The notes under the pieces: model-generated
Database searches by the model: none
Seen by the model: only the letters and a program-made list of their open reading frames with translations
What the model was told of the DNA's origin: nothing
NCBI RefSeq assembly: GCF_001189845.1
Contig: NZ_LFLZ01000016.1
Coordinates: forward strand, 1 to 64,000
DNA length: 64,000 nt
From: Bradyrhizobium tropiciagri
GTDB lineage: Bacteria; Pseudomonadota; Alphaproteobacteria; Rhizobiales; Xanthobacteraceae
Reading direction: 5' to 3'
Shown: one piece after another, positions 18,291-26,791 of the stretch
Layout of the letters: each line of letters opens with the position of its first letter
How positions within the stretch are numbered: the stretch's first letter is position 1
Made by a program: the position numbers and the translations under genes

Positions 18291-18518
18291 CTATCTCGGC
18301 CAGATGCGCCAGTGCGTGGGCTGCACCGCGACGTGCTCTCCGGTCATGGCCTTGATCCAGCCGCCGAAGATCCGGCGGCAAGGAAAGACCAACCGGTGAA
18401 TGGTATTACCCTCGATCACCGCGATCTCCAGCTCCCGGTCAAAGGGCGCCGTTTCAATGCGCTCCCAGGTCAAGTTGCCAATAGATCCTGGACGGTGTTC
18501 ATCGCCGCTGACTGACAA
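18291..18518 (-). CDS. Small conserved-looking hypothetical protein upstream of fixL
   Basis: A 75-residue soluble protein, probably starting at TTG 18518 with GGAAGG upstream. It has the compact pattern [29 protein letters not shown], then PTHWRIW, which resembles short Trp-rich proteins common in rhizobia. Function unknown. It begins directly after the stop of the preceding frame and lies about 90 bases before fixL, so it may be part of a fixL-fixJ transcript. Confidence 0.5.
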   Translation of the reverse strand: MSVSGDEHRPGSIGNLTWERIETAPFDRELEIAVIEGNTIHRLVFPCRRIFGGWIKAMTGEHVAVQPTHWRIWPR

Positions 18519-18520
18519 AA

Positions 18521-18862
18521 TCAGGCAACCTTCCGAATACTACGGGCGAGATCGCTCGGCCGCTGCGACAACAGGCTCAGCCTGATCTCGTCCAAGCGGC
18601 GTATGGTCTCAATCGCGCCAGTTGCGGTCCGGATGCTTTGGGGCGTATCGTCGCCGATCCCGTCGTGCTGGGACGTGATCCGATCGCCGACCGAAGTATC
18701 AGGGCTGCGAAGCAGTTCCCGGGATCCGGTCGAGTCGAACCGGACCAGTTCAAGCCGCCGGTTGGTATGGATTACTGTTGTACAGCAGCTGGAGTGGACT
18801 TCCGTTCCCGCAAGCGTGCCCGCGGCGGGACAATTGTCGCCGTGGTCTGTCATGTCGAACAT
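18521..18862 (-). CDS. Hypothetical protein, weakly supported
   Basis: An open frame of 113 residues from ATG 18862 (MFDMTDHGDN) ending two bases before the next small gene, which suggests translational coupling. It is Arg/Ser/Thr-rich with four cysteines near the N-terminus and no recognised domain. It may not be a real gene. Confidence 0.25.
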   Translation of the reverse strand: MFDMTDHGDNCPAAGTLAGTEVHSSCCTTVIHTNRRLELVRFDSTGSRELLRSPDTSVGDRITSQHDGIGDDTPQSIRTATGAIETIRRLDEIRLSLLSQRPSDLARSIRKVA

Positions 18863-19455
18863 CCTTTGTCGGTCGGAAGTCTCCCCCTCCCACGAAGTCA
18901 GCGCGGGGCGTGGAGTCTTGATGCCCTCGAGCGCGCTCTTGCGAGTCTGGCGGCGTGTCCGTGCGAGAACGGTATGACGCCGGAATTCGCTTGATGGCAT
19001 TCGGATGGGCCAGCTGCGCTCGGCCCGAACACCGCGCCGATCCGCGGGTCGATGAAGTGGCTAGCATCACACGCGGCGCAGGTGACCGGGTGCAGCTCGC
19101 TCGGTTGCGTCCGGCAGCAGTCCTGGAGCCCACTCGCCGGTACTTGGGTACGAAAAGATGATCGGGCGCCAAGGCTTTCCATCTGCCATGTGTCTGAGCT
19201 TGACTGGAAGGTCGTTTCTATCCGCAAGCCGCCACCGCTGTATTGATGCAGGTCAAAAAGAAGCTGATGCGCGTTTACGGGGCGAGGGCGAGCGGCCACT
19301 GCCAGTGCGTTGCCGGTAGTTGGCAAGCACTAAATCGAGTCATTCGGCAGAGCCGCGCATCGATCCACACAATCGCCAGCGTGTAGCGGGTTTGATGGAA
19401 ATCAAAATGCAGGACGCACAATATGCAAATGTTGAGGCTGCGCAGCGCACGGGCA
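18863..19455. other. Divergent intergenic stretch
   Basis: No supported gene was found. The minus-strand fixJL side and the plus-strand fixNOQP side of the microaerobic block separate here. Confidence 0.35.
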
Positions 19456-19469
19456 TTGCACCATGACAA
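19456..19469 (+). promoter_or_regulatory. Possible FixK-type box
   Basis: TTGCACCATGACAA has the TTG-N8-CAA frame, but its inner bases are weaker than the other boxes. Class II spacing would place the transcript start inside the ribosome site of the next frame, so its role is doubtful. Confidence 0.3.
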
Positions 19470-19511
19470 CACGTGTCATTGAGCTGCGAGAGTCGCGAAG
19501 GAGATGGTAAG

Positions 19512-19727
19512 TTGATTGCTCGCCTTACATTGTCGTTGGTCTTGCCTGCGCTGATCGCAGCGATCGGCTACGGCGCCGAAGTCTTTAACCTTGGGCTTAT
19601 CGAAACCTTGGCTGCGGCTAGCCTGATCATCGGCTTTGCCGTTGCGGCGGCAGGGTGGACCATCACGAGCGAGATGAGGCCGGTTCGCCTCATTTGCTCA
19701 CGTGCGGACAGTTCTCGCCGCCGGTAG
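19512..19727 (+). CDS. Small two-helix membrane protein, hypothetical
   Basis: A 71-residue frame starting at TTG 19512 behind a strong AAGGAGAT ribosome site six bases away. It has two hydrophobic segments (LSLVLPALIAAIGYG and LAAASLIIGFAVAAAGW) and a basic C-terminus, like many small inner-membrane proteins near respiratory genes. No family is recognised. Confidence 0.4.
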   Translation: MIARLTLSLVLPALIAAIGYGAEVFNLGLIETLAAASLIIGFAVAAAGWTITSEMRPVRLICSRADSSRRR

Positions 19728-20140
19728 TCCTCGGCCGCCGGCGCTGGTCAGAAATGCCATTGCCCGCTGCCTGGCAGGCAGCCAGAGCTGTCGGGAATGC
19801 CTTGTGGAACTACCAAGCACCGTGCAAGGTTCGCGGCGTAACAAGCTTCCACATTGCCGTCGCTTGAAGTTGGAATTGATCGATGATCGCCATCGCAGGC
19901 GTAACGGTCCATTCTGCTCCCAACCGTCTCTTGAGAATTCTCTGGATCAGCGCCTCAACTCTGCCGGCCCAAGGCGTGAGAAGACGAGAAGCTACTGTTC
20001 CTGAGCCACATCAACCAGATGTGATCCGCCAAACCTGGACGCTTGGTGATTTGCAGCTTCTTCGGGACGAAAGAGCACTCGCATCAGCTGCCCAAGTCTC
20101 GACCTTATCTCGATGGAGCGAGAATCTTTTTAGGTGCTGC
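19728..20140. other. Gene-poor stretch
   Basis: Nothing coding is supported here. Confidence 0.35.
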
Positions 20141-20154
20141 TTGAGACAAATCAA
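20141..20154 (+). promoter_or_regulatory. FixK/FNR-type operator
   Basis: TTGAGACAAATCAA is a perfect TTGA-N6-TCAA. Centred at -41.5 it would start transcription near 20189, about 25 bases before the small gene at 20214. Confidence 0.75.
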
Positions 20155-20213
20155 ACACTCGCCTGGCGCGGCCGGCAGAATGCAAGATAAGCAAACGCAC
20201 AGGAATAGGTATC

Positions 20214-20441
20214 ATGCCTTCATTTAACGTTCGGTTCATCAAGACCGTTTGTGACGATACCGGCCACGAGCATCGTGCCTGTCAGGCGACGTTCCGGGTG
20301 CATGCAGCCTCGCTGAGTGCTGCTGCACAGCAGGCAGAAACCGATTTCTGCAGGCAAAAAGGTGTCCGTGATTGGACCATCTTCGCCGATGCGATGGAGC
20401 TTCGAACCCCGCCTGCATTGCCCCCGGCATGGGGTGGTTAG
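20214..20441 (+). CDS. Small hypothetical protein under a FixK box
   Basis: A 75-residue soluble protein of unknown function. ATG 20214 is preceded by AGGAATAGG and, further up, by a perfect FixK operator at the right distance. The sequence begins with a beta-strand (FNVRFIKTV), has CDDTGHEHRACQ with two cysteines, an Ala-rich helix ending in a Cys, and a Pro-rich tail. Low-oxygen induction is a reasonable inference. It is separated from the DUF6455 gene by a second FixK box, so the two are probably independent units. Confidence 0.65.
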   Translation: MPSFNVRFIKTVCDDTGHEHRACQATFRVHAASLSAAAQQAETDFCRQKGVRDWTIFADAMELRTPPALPPAWGG

Positions 20442-20709
20442 CCTGAGCTTGGCAAGGGAGGTCCGCGAATTTTGATCGTAGAGACACTCCGCGAATCCAG
20501 GCACCAGACTTACAAAACGTCTTCCCGAGCGTCGATCGAGAGAACAGCTCGCGATGCTGCCGCCAATTGAGCTGGCGGCCCTCTTGTCCGCGACACCGGA
20601 GGAGACCTCGCCCGACATTTGGCGGTCTGCTGTTCTGCGGGCTCGCAGCGCATCGTCGTCCGGCAGGGGCAATCCGGATCGACGATTTTCTCCCACAGAC
20701 GGGCCTTAT
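20442..20709. other. Stretch between small gene and the fixNOQP operator
   Basis: No supported gene was found. Confidence 0.3.
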
Positions 20710-20723
20710 TTGATGAATGTCAA
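20710..20723 (+). promoter_or_regulatory. FixK/FNR-type operator of the fixNOQP unit
   Basis: TTGATGAATGTCAA is a perfect TTGA-N6-TCAA palindrome. It predicts a start near 20758, just ahead of the DUF6455 gene, and would drive that gene together with fixNOQP. Confidence 0.82.
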
Positions 20724-20771
20724 AAACAAGTCTGCCGCCGGCAGCTATGGCTGGTATGAGGGGTATGACAC

Positions 20772-21200
20772 ATGGTTAGCCAATCTGGATATGTCGGTCG
20801 CCCTTGGGGGTTCAAGAATCTGCTCACCCGGTTACGAGCGAAGCTGTCCCGGACAGCCGAATTGGCCTATTTGAGCGCGCAGGACATCGACGCGATCGCA
20901 CGTGAACTTAATCTGTCCACGTCTGACTTTCGAAAGATGGCGCAAAATCCGGGCTATCCTGAACTCTTAAGCAAGCGCCTCGCACTTGCCGGCTTTTCCG
21001 AGAATGTGCTGGCCGCCTGCCATGGAGACGTGTTGCGCGATTTGCAGCGGGTATGCGGGCTGTGTCAGACCAAGATCCGCTGCGCGGCCGACCTCGAGCG
21101 GCGTGAGTCCGTAAATCCCCTCAAAGGCTGTCCCAACGAACATACTCTGCGCGCGCTCGCGCGTGAGATCGGCGGCACTCCGCAGCATTTTAGCGATTGA
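20772..21200 (+). CDS. DUF6455-type protein preceding fixN
   Basis: A 142-residue protein starting at ATG 20772 with GAGGGG upstream. The core ([19 protein letters not shown], then MAQNPGYP) and the four-cysteine region [10 protein letters not shown] ... CPNEHTL match a short family found in alphaproteobacteria, often described as DUF6455. The cysteines suggest metal or cluster binding, unproven. It is the first gene behind the perfect FixK box and lies 68 bases before fixN, so it is probably co-expressed with the cbb3 oxidase. Confidence 0.75.
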   Translation: MVSQSGYVGRPWGFKNLLTRLRAKLSRTAELAYLSAQDIDAIARELNLSTSDFRKMAQNPGYPELLSKRLALAGFSENVLAACHGDVLRDLQRVCGLCQTKIRCAADLERRESVNPLKGCPNEHTLRALAREIGGTPQHFSD

Positions 21201-21268
21201 TCGCGCTCGATCAACCCGTCCCCCCCAAATGTGATCTCCTGGCAATCCGCTTTCAAAGAGGCCAAGAC

Positions 21269-22921
21269 ATGCCAAGCCCACCCCTCACCGTGAAATCCAT
21301 GACCATGGGTGAAGCAGGCCTGATGTCGGTATTCGCCGTTTCTGCCTATGTTTGCTTTTTCGCAGGAGCGATGGGGCACGATTCCGCATTTAGTTTCCAC
21401 GCATTGCTCGCTTCCGCTGCCAGCCTGGCCGCCGCAAGCGTTATCCTCAATCGCTACTATGAACGCCCGGCGCAATTGCCGCCGGCGCAGATCAAGGGCC
21501 GGCCGAATTACAATCTCGCTCCGATCAAATTCGCCTCAGTGATGGCGATGTTCTGGGGTATCGCAGGCTTTTCAGTCGGCGTTTTTATCGCCTCGCAACT
21601 TGCCTGGCCCGCACTGAATTTCGATCTGCCTTGGACGAGCTTCGGCCGACTCCGCCCGCTGCACACGTCGGCCGTGATCTTTGCGTTCGGCGGAAACGTG
21701 CTTATCGCGACCTCCTTCTACGTCGTGCAGAAGACCTGCCGCACGCGCCTCGCCGGCGATCTTGCGCCATGGTTCGTGGTAGTTGGCTATAATTTTTTCA
21801 TCCTGATCGCAGGCACCGGCTATCTGTTCGGCGCCACCCAGTCAAAGGAATACGCCGAGCCCGAATGGTACGCCGATCTCTGGCTCACTATCGTCTGGGT
21901 CACTTATCTCATAGTGTTCCTGGCGACATTGGTGAAAAGGAAAGAGCCGCACATTTTCGTCGCCAACTGGTTCTATCTCGCTTTTATCGTCACCATTGCG
22001 GTGCTCCACCTCGGCAACAATCCCGCATTACCGGTCTCCGTGTTCGGTTCGAAATCCTACATCGCCTGGGGCGGTGTGCAGGACGCCATGTTTCAGTGGT
22101 GGTACGGTCACAACGCGGTCGGTTTCTTCCTGACCGCCGGCTTTCTGGCGATCATGTACTACTTCATTCCGAAGAGAGCCGAGCGCCCGGTCTATTCCTA
22201 CCGCCTCTCGATCATTCACTTCTGGGCGCTGATCTTCCTCTACATCTGGGCGGGCCCTCACCATCTACATTACACCGCGCTGCCGGATTGGACGCAGACT
22301 CTGGGCATGACGTTCTCGATCATGCTGTGGATGCCTTCATGGGGCGGCATGATCAACGGCCTGATGACGCTCTCGGGTGCGTGGGACAAGCTGCGCACAG
22401 ACCCGGTGCTCCGCATGCTCGTGGTCTCCGTTGCCTTTTATGGCATGTCGACGTTTGAGGGCCCGACCATGGCAATCAAGGTCGTCAATTCGCTCAGTCA
22501 TTACACCGACTGGACCGTCGGCCACGTGCATTCCGGTGCGCTGGGTTGGGTAGGCTTTGTATCGTTCGGTGCGCTCTATTGCCTGATTCCCTGGCTTTGG
22601 AATCGCGAGCTGTACAGCCTCAAGCTCGTCAACTGGCACTTCTGGATCGCCTCGATCGGGATCGTGCTCTACATCTCGGCGATGTGGGTGTCTGGTGTCC
22701 TGCAGGGCCTGATGTGGCGCGCCTATACCTCGCTAGGTTTCCTCGAATACTCCTTCATTGAGTCGGTCGAGGCTATGCATCCCTTCTACATCATTCGCGC
22801 CGCGGGCGGCGCAATGTTCCTGATTGGTGCGCTGATCATGGCCGCCAATCTCTGGATGACCGTGAATGCAAAGCAGACCGATCAAATCAAGGACACTGGG
22901 GCGCTCCAAGTCGCGGAATAG
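21269..22921 (+). CDS. fixN: cbb3-type cytochrome c oxidase subunit I FixN
   Basis: The catalytic subunit of the high-affinity terminal oxidase that lets bacteroids respire at nanomolar oxygen. ATG 21269 (AGAGG upstream) gives 550 residues with about twelve transmembrane helices. The conserved heme b and heme b3-CuB histidines are recognisable in [38 protein letters not shown] and HWTVGHVH-type segments (here [14 protein letters not shown]). No disruption is seen. It leads fixO by eight bases in a tight operon. Confidence 0.97.
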   Translation: MPSPPLTVKSMTMGEAGLMSVFAVSAYVCFFAGAMGHDSAFSFHALLASAASLAAASVILNRYYERPAQLPPAQIKGRPNYNLAPIKFASVMAMFWGIAGFSVGVFIASQLAWPALNFDLPWTSFGRLRPLHTSAVIFAFGGNVLIATSFYVVQKTCRTRLAGDLAPWFVVVGYNFFILIAGTGYLFGATQSKEYAEPEWYADLWLTIVWVTYLIVFLATLVKRKEPHIFVANWFYLAFIVTIAVLHLGNNPALPVSVFGSKSYIAWGGVQDAMFQWWYGHNAVGFFLTAGFLAIMYYFIPKRAERPVYSYRLSIIHFWALIFLYIWAGPHHLHYTALPDWTQTLGMTFSIMLWMPSWGGMINGLMTLSGAWDKLRTDPVLRMLVVSVAFYGMSTFEGPTMAIKVVNSLSHYTDWTVGHVHSGALGWVGFVSFGALYCLIPWLWNRELYSLKLVNWHFWIASIGIVLYISAMWVSGVLQGLMWRAYTSLGFLEYSFIESVEAMHPFYIIRAAGGAMFLIGALIMAANLWMTVNAKQTDQIKDTGALQVAE

Positions 22922-22929
22922 GTCATCGC

Positions 22930-23664
22930 ATGTCTCTTTGGAACCGACACAAGATCTTTGAGAAGAACTCGATCATCCTGATCGCAGGCATCCTTGCCGT
23001 GATCGCGATCGGCGGGCTGGTTGAGATCACGCCGCTGTTCTACCTCAAGAGTACGATCGAGGTCGTGGAGGGCGTACGACCATATACCCCGCTTGAGCTT
23101 GCAGGCCGCAACATCTACGTGCGCGAAGGCTGCTATGTTTGTCACTCGCAGATGATCCGGCCATTGCGTGACGAGGTCGAGCGCTACGGACATTACTCGC
23201 TGGCCGCCGAGAGCATGTATGATCACCCGTTTCAATGGGGCTCGAAGCGTACCGGCCCGGACCTCGCACGCGTCGGCGCGAAATATTCCGATGAATGGCA
23301 CGTCACGCATCTGACCAATCCGCGGGCCATCGTCCCGCGGTCGGTCATGCCCGGATACCCGAGGCTGGCGCACACCGAGCTCGACCTGACCGACATGGCC
23401 GCACATCTGCGCACCAACCGGGCGGTCGGTGTGCCCTATACCGAAGATCAGATCAAGAACGCGGTCACTGACTTGAAGACCCAGCTCGATCCTGACAGCG
23501 CGGACCTCGCCTCGTTCCAGAAGCGCTATCCGAAGGCAGCTGTGCGCAATTTCGACGGAAGCGTTGGCAATCCGACCGAACTCGATGCGCTCATCGCCTA
23601 CCTGCAGATGCTCGGAACGCTGATCGATTTCAAGCTCTACGACGAAAAAGCCAATCTGCGCTGA
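22930..23664 (+). CDS. fixO: cbb3 oxidase mono-heme cytochrome c subunit FixO
   Basis: This 244-residue membrane-anchored cytochrome c passes electrons to FixN. It has one N-terminal helix (residues ~14-38), the heme c motif C68-YV-C71-H72, and a distal Met in the SVMPGYP segment. Length is normal and the frame is intact. Confidence 0.97.
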   Translation: MSLWNRHKIFEKNSIILIAGILAVIAIGGLVEITPLFYLKSTIEVVEGVRPYTPLELAGRNIYVREGCYVCHSQMIRPLRDEVERYGHYSLAAESMYDHPFQWGSKRTGPDLARVGAKYSDEWHVTHLTNPRAIVPRSVMPGYPRLAHTELDLTDMAAHLRTNRAVGVPYTEDQIKNAVTDLKTQLDPDSADLASFQKRYPKAAVRNFDGSVGNPTELDALIAYLQMLGTLIDFKLYDEKANLR

Positions 23665-23675
23665 AGGATCGTGTG

Positions 23676-23840
23676 ATGAAAGCCGTCTTTTCCATCGAGA
23701 ACCTGGCGTCAAGCTTCGTCGTAAGTCTCTGGACGCCGTTGTTTGTCGGCATCTTCATGGCCATTGTTGTTTATGCGCTGTGGCCCGGCAATAAGCGGCG
23801 TTTTGACTCTGCGGCGCGCTTGCCGCTGTGCCGGGATTGA
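23676..23840 (+). CDS. fixQ: cbb3 oxidase small subunit FixQ
   Basis: A 54-residue single-helix membrane protein located exactly between fixO and fixP, where CcoQ/FixQ always lies. The helix is LFVGIFMAIVVYALWPG followed by a basic KRRFD, the usual inside-facing end. The subunit stabilises the oxidase. Confidence 0.9.
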   Translation: MKAVFSIENLASSFVVSLWTPLFVGIFMAIVVYALWPGNKRRFDSAARLPLCRD

Positions 23841-23846
23841 CAGACC

Positions 23847-24715
23847 ATGACTGACCGCGACTTCGATCGGATTTCCGGCCGCTCCACGACGGGGCACGAA
23901 TGGGATGGCATAAAAGAGCTCAACACGCCGCTGCCGCGCTGGTGGATCTCGACCTTCTACGCCACCATCTTTTGGGCGATCGGTTATTGGGTCGTCTATC
24001 CGGCCTGGCCGCTCCTCTCCAGCTACACGAACGGCGCATTTCATTATTCGACCCGCGCGAGCGTCGTCAACGATCTTGCCGGGCTCGAGACGCTGCGGGG
24101 CGAGAAGATGGCGGTTCTCGGCAAAGCGTCTCTGACAGAGATCGAGACGGATCCGGCCCTGCTGGCACTGGCCCGTGCCAGGGGCAAGACGGTGTTCGCA
24201 GACAATTGCGCGCCATGCCATGGCAGCGGCGGCGCAGGTGCCAAGGGTTATCCCAATCTCAACGACGATGACTGGTTGTGGGGCGGATCGCTCGATCAGA
24301 TCCAGAAGACCATCCAGTTCGGCGCACGGTCCGGCCATGCCCAGGCCCATGAGGGGCAAATGCTGGCCTTCGGCCGCGACGGCATCCTCAGGAAAGATGA
24401 GATCGCCACGGTAGCGAATTACGTGCGATCGCTGTCTGGCCTGTCAACAGTCGCCAATTTCGATGCCGCGGCCGGCGCGAGGATCTTTGCCGACAATTGT
24501 GCGGCCTGCCATGGCGAGAACGCCAAAGGCAACCAGGAGCTCGCGCGCCGAATCTGACGGACCACATTTGGTTGTACGGCTCGGACGAGGAGACGCTGAT
24601 CGAGACGATCAGCTATGGCCGCGCGGGCATCATGCCGGCCTGGAGCGGGCGGTTCGATCCCATCACGATCAAGGCGCTTGCGGTCTATGTGCACTCGCTC
24701 GGTGGTGGACAATAG
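23847..24715 (+). pseudogene. fixP: cbb3 oxidase di-heme subunit FixP, frameshifted near its 3' end
   Basis: FixP is the di-heme cytochrome c that receives electrons from the bc1 complex. The reading frame is good from ATG 23847 through heme 1 (C121-AP-C124-H125) and heme 2 (C218-AA-C221-H222). A single missing base near 24542 then shifts it, and it stops at 24557 after 236 residues. The remaining family sequence (NLTDHIWLYG..., with the GIMPAW methionine that should be the second heme's distal ligand) continues in another frame to 24715. The product as read would lack the C-terminal 50 or so residues. A sequencing error is the main alternative; the restored length is normal for FixP. Confidence 0.9.
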
Positions 24716-24791
24716 GTGAGATGAGCCGAGAAGCCACCGGCCCATCGACGAGGCTCTAAGTCAGTCACCCGTGCCAGATGTAAGGTCGGCC

Positions 24792-26261
24792 ATGAAGCTA
24801 GCCCCGAACAAGACTGGTCCGCGCGATGACCCGCCGATCGGCGAAGATGGGCCTCTCTATACAGCTCATAAGAAGGTCCATCCGCAGAGCGTCTGCGGCA
24901 CTTTCCGCACCATCAAATGGCGGCTGATGGTGGTGTGTCTCGGCATCTACTATTTGCTGCCGTTCGTGCGTTGGCGTCGTGGCTTAGGCGCCCCCGACCA
25001 GGCGGTGTTGCTCGATTTTCCGAACCGGCGGTTCTACTTTTTCTTCATCGAGCTGTGGCCGCAGGAGCTTTATTACTTCACCGGGCTGCTCGTGCTTGCG
25101 GCGCTGGCACTATTCTTGATGAACGCTCTGGGCGGACGTATTTGGTGCGGCTATCTCTGTCCGCAAACGGCATGGACCGATCTGTTCTATGGGGTAGAGC
25201 GTTGGGTCGAGGGCGACCGTCGCGACCGGCTGAGGGCCGCCGCACGCCCGATGACGCTGGAGCGGGCGGCAAAGCGCGTGCTAAAGCACGCGGTCTGGTT
25301 GATGATCGCCTGGTGGACCGGTGGTGCCTGGGTGCTCTACTTCGCCGACGCGCATACATTGGTGCGCGATCTGGCGACATTCCAGGCGCCCGCAATCGCC
25401 TATATCTGGATCGGGATCCTGACCGTTACGACATACTTGTTGGCCGGCTACATGCGCGAACAGGTTTGCGTGTATATGTGCCCTTGGCCGCGCATCCAGG
25501 CCGCGCTCACCGACGAGTGGGCACTCAATGTCACCTACAAATACGATCGTGGCGAACAGCGCTGCTCATTGAAGAAGTCATTCGATCTGCGTGCGCGGGG
25601 CGAAAAGATCGGAGACTGCATCGACTGCAATCAATGCGTGGCGGTCTGCCCGACTGGCGTTGATATTCGCAACGGCGCCCAGCTCGGCTGCATCCAGTGC
25701 GGGCTATGCATTGACGCCTGCGATGCCGTCATGAAGAAGATCGGGCGCAAAAGTCGCCTGATCGGTTACGACAACGACATCAATATCAGGCGCCGCGTGG
25801 AAGGCAAATCGGAGGTCTTCAAGCCGGTACGGCCACGGACGATCGTATATGCGTCTTTGATCTCGGTCGTCTGTGCGACGATGCTTTATGGATTGTTGTC
25901 CAGAACACTGCTCGACGTCAACGTGCTGCACGATCGTAGTCCGATGGCGGTCAGGCTGAGCGATGGTTCGATTCGCAACGGCTACACGGTACGCGTGCTT
26001 AACAAGCTCGCCTTCGACCGCGTCATCGCGATCGACATCGATGGGCCACCTCAAACGTCCGTGCACGTCGTCGGCGTAGATTCTGTGACCGTGGAACGAC
26101 CGACGATTGTCTTGGCTCGCGATACTACGACAGAACTGCGGCTATTGGTGACCGCGCCGGCCGACGACACGTCGGAACGGTCGATGCCGGTGAGATTTCG
26201 GGTCACCGACATTGGCCTCGGTGAGGTCGCCTCCGCAACGGACCACTTCGTGTTCCCCTAA
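24792..26261 (+). CDS. fixG: FixG/CcoG, iron-sulfur membrane protein for cbb3 copper assembly
   Basis: Begins the fixGHIS assembly operon. ATG 24792 has AAGG upstream and gives 489 residues; a GTG at 24771 is a poorer alternative. It has an N-terminal polar segment, several membrane helices, a CGYLCPQTAW motif, an MCPWPR turn, and two ferredoxin-type clusters in the segment from CIDCNQC to CGLCIDACD. A periplasmic Ig-like C-terminal domain follows. CcoG is a cupric reductase that feeds Cu(I) to the oxidase. Confidence 0.95.
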   Translation: MKLAPNKTGPRDDPPIGEDGPLYTAHKKVHPQSVCGTFRTIKWRLMVVCLGIYYLLPFVRWRRGLGAPDQAVLLDFPNRRFYFFFIELWPQELYYFTGLLVLAALALFLMNALGGRIWCGYLCPQTAWTDLFYGVERWVEGDRRDRLRAAARPMTLERAAKRVLKHAVWLMIAWWTGGAWVLYFADAHTLVRDLATFQAPAIAYIWIGILTVTTYLLAGYMREQVCVYMCPWPRIQAALTDEWALNVTYKYDRGEQRCSLKKSFDLRARGEKIGDCIDCNQCVAVCPTGVDIRNGAQLGCIQCGLCIDACDAVMKKIGRKSRLIGYDNDINIRRRVEGKSEVFKPVRPRTIVYASLISVVCATMLYGLLSRTLLDVNVLHDRSPMAVRLSDGSIRNGYTVRVLNKLAFDRVIAIDIDGPPQTSVHVVGVDSVTVERPTIVLARDTTTELRLLVTAPADDTSERSMPVRFRVTDIGLGEVASATDHFVFP

Positions 26262-26284
26262 GAATTACTGACGGGATCTTGCCA

Positions 26285-26785
26285 ATGACCGCATCAATTC
26301 CAGTCGCGCGGCCCATCACCGGACGCTTTGTCCTGATCGCCATGCTCGCTTTCTTTTCGGTCGTGATCGGCGCCAATTTGATCATGATGCGTTTTGCCAT
26401 CACGACGCTGCCGGGAACAGAGGTTGACAGCGCCTACAGCGCGAGCCTCGCCTATCAGCGTGAGATCCTGGCGGCGCGGGAGCAGAACGAGCGAAGCTGG
26501 CAGGTGCAGGTACATGTCCAACGGCAGTCCGATGGCCGGGCGGTGCTTGCGATCGAGGCGCGCGACCGCGCAGGCGCGCCTCTCGCAGGAATGAACTTCG
26601 AGGCCCGGCTCGAGCGACCGGTGGACCGCCGGGCCGATCGCGCGATCAATGTGGCGGAGGGCAGTGCTGGAACCTACCGAGGGAACGCCGAGGGGGTCGC
26701 TGGCGGGCGGTGGGATCTCGTGATCGAAGGCGGCGCTGACGGCCGCCGCATGTTTTTGTCGAAAAATCGCATCGTCTTGGACTAA
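26285..26785 (+). CDS. fixH: FixH, cbb3 oxidase assembly protein
   Basis: A 166-residue membrane-anchored protein with one N-terminal helix (FVLIAMLAFFSVVIGANLIMM) and a beta-rich periplasmic domain containing the RWDL(V)IE strand typical of the family. It is essential for cbb3 assembly in other rhizobia. ATG 26285 is preferred over TTG 26279. It lies between fixG and fixI with short gaps. Confidence 0.93.
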   Translation: MTASIPVARPITGRFVLIAMLAFFSVVIGANLIMMRFAITTLPGTEVDSAYSASLAYQREILAAREQNERSWQVQVHVQRQSDGRAVLAIEARDRAGAPLAGMNFEARLERPVDRRADRAINVAEGSAGTYRGNAEGVAGGRWDLVIEGGADGRRMFLSKNRIVLD

Positions 26786-26791
26786 GGGCAT

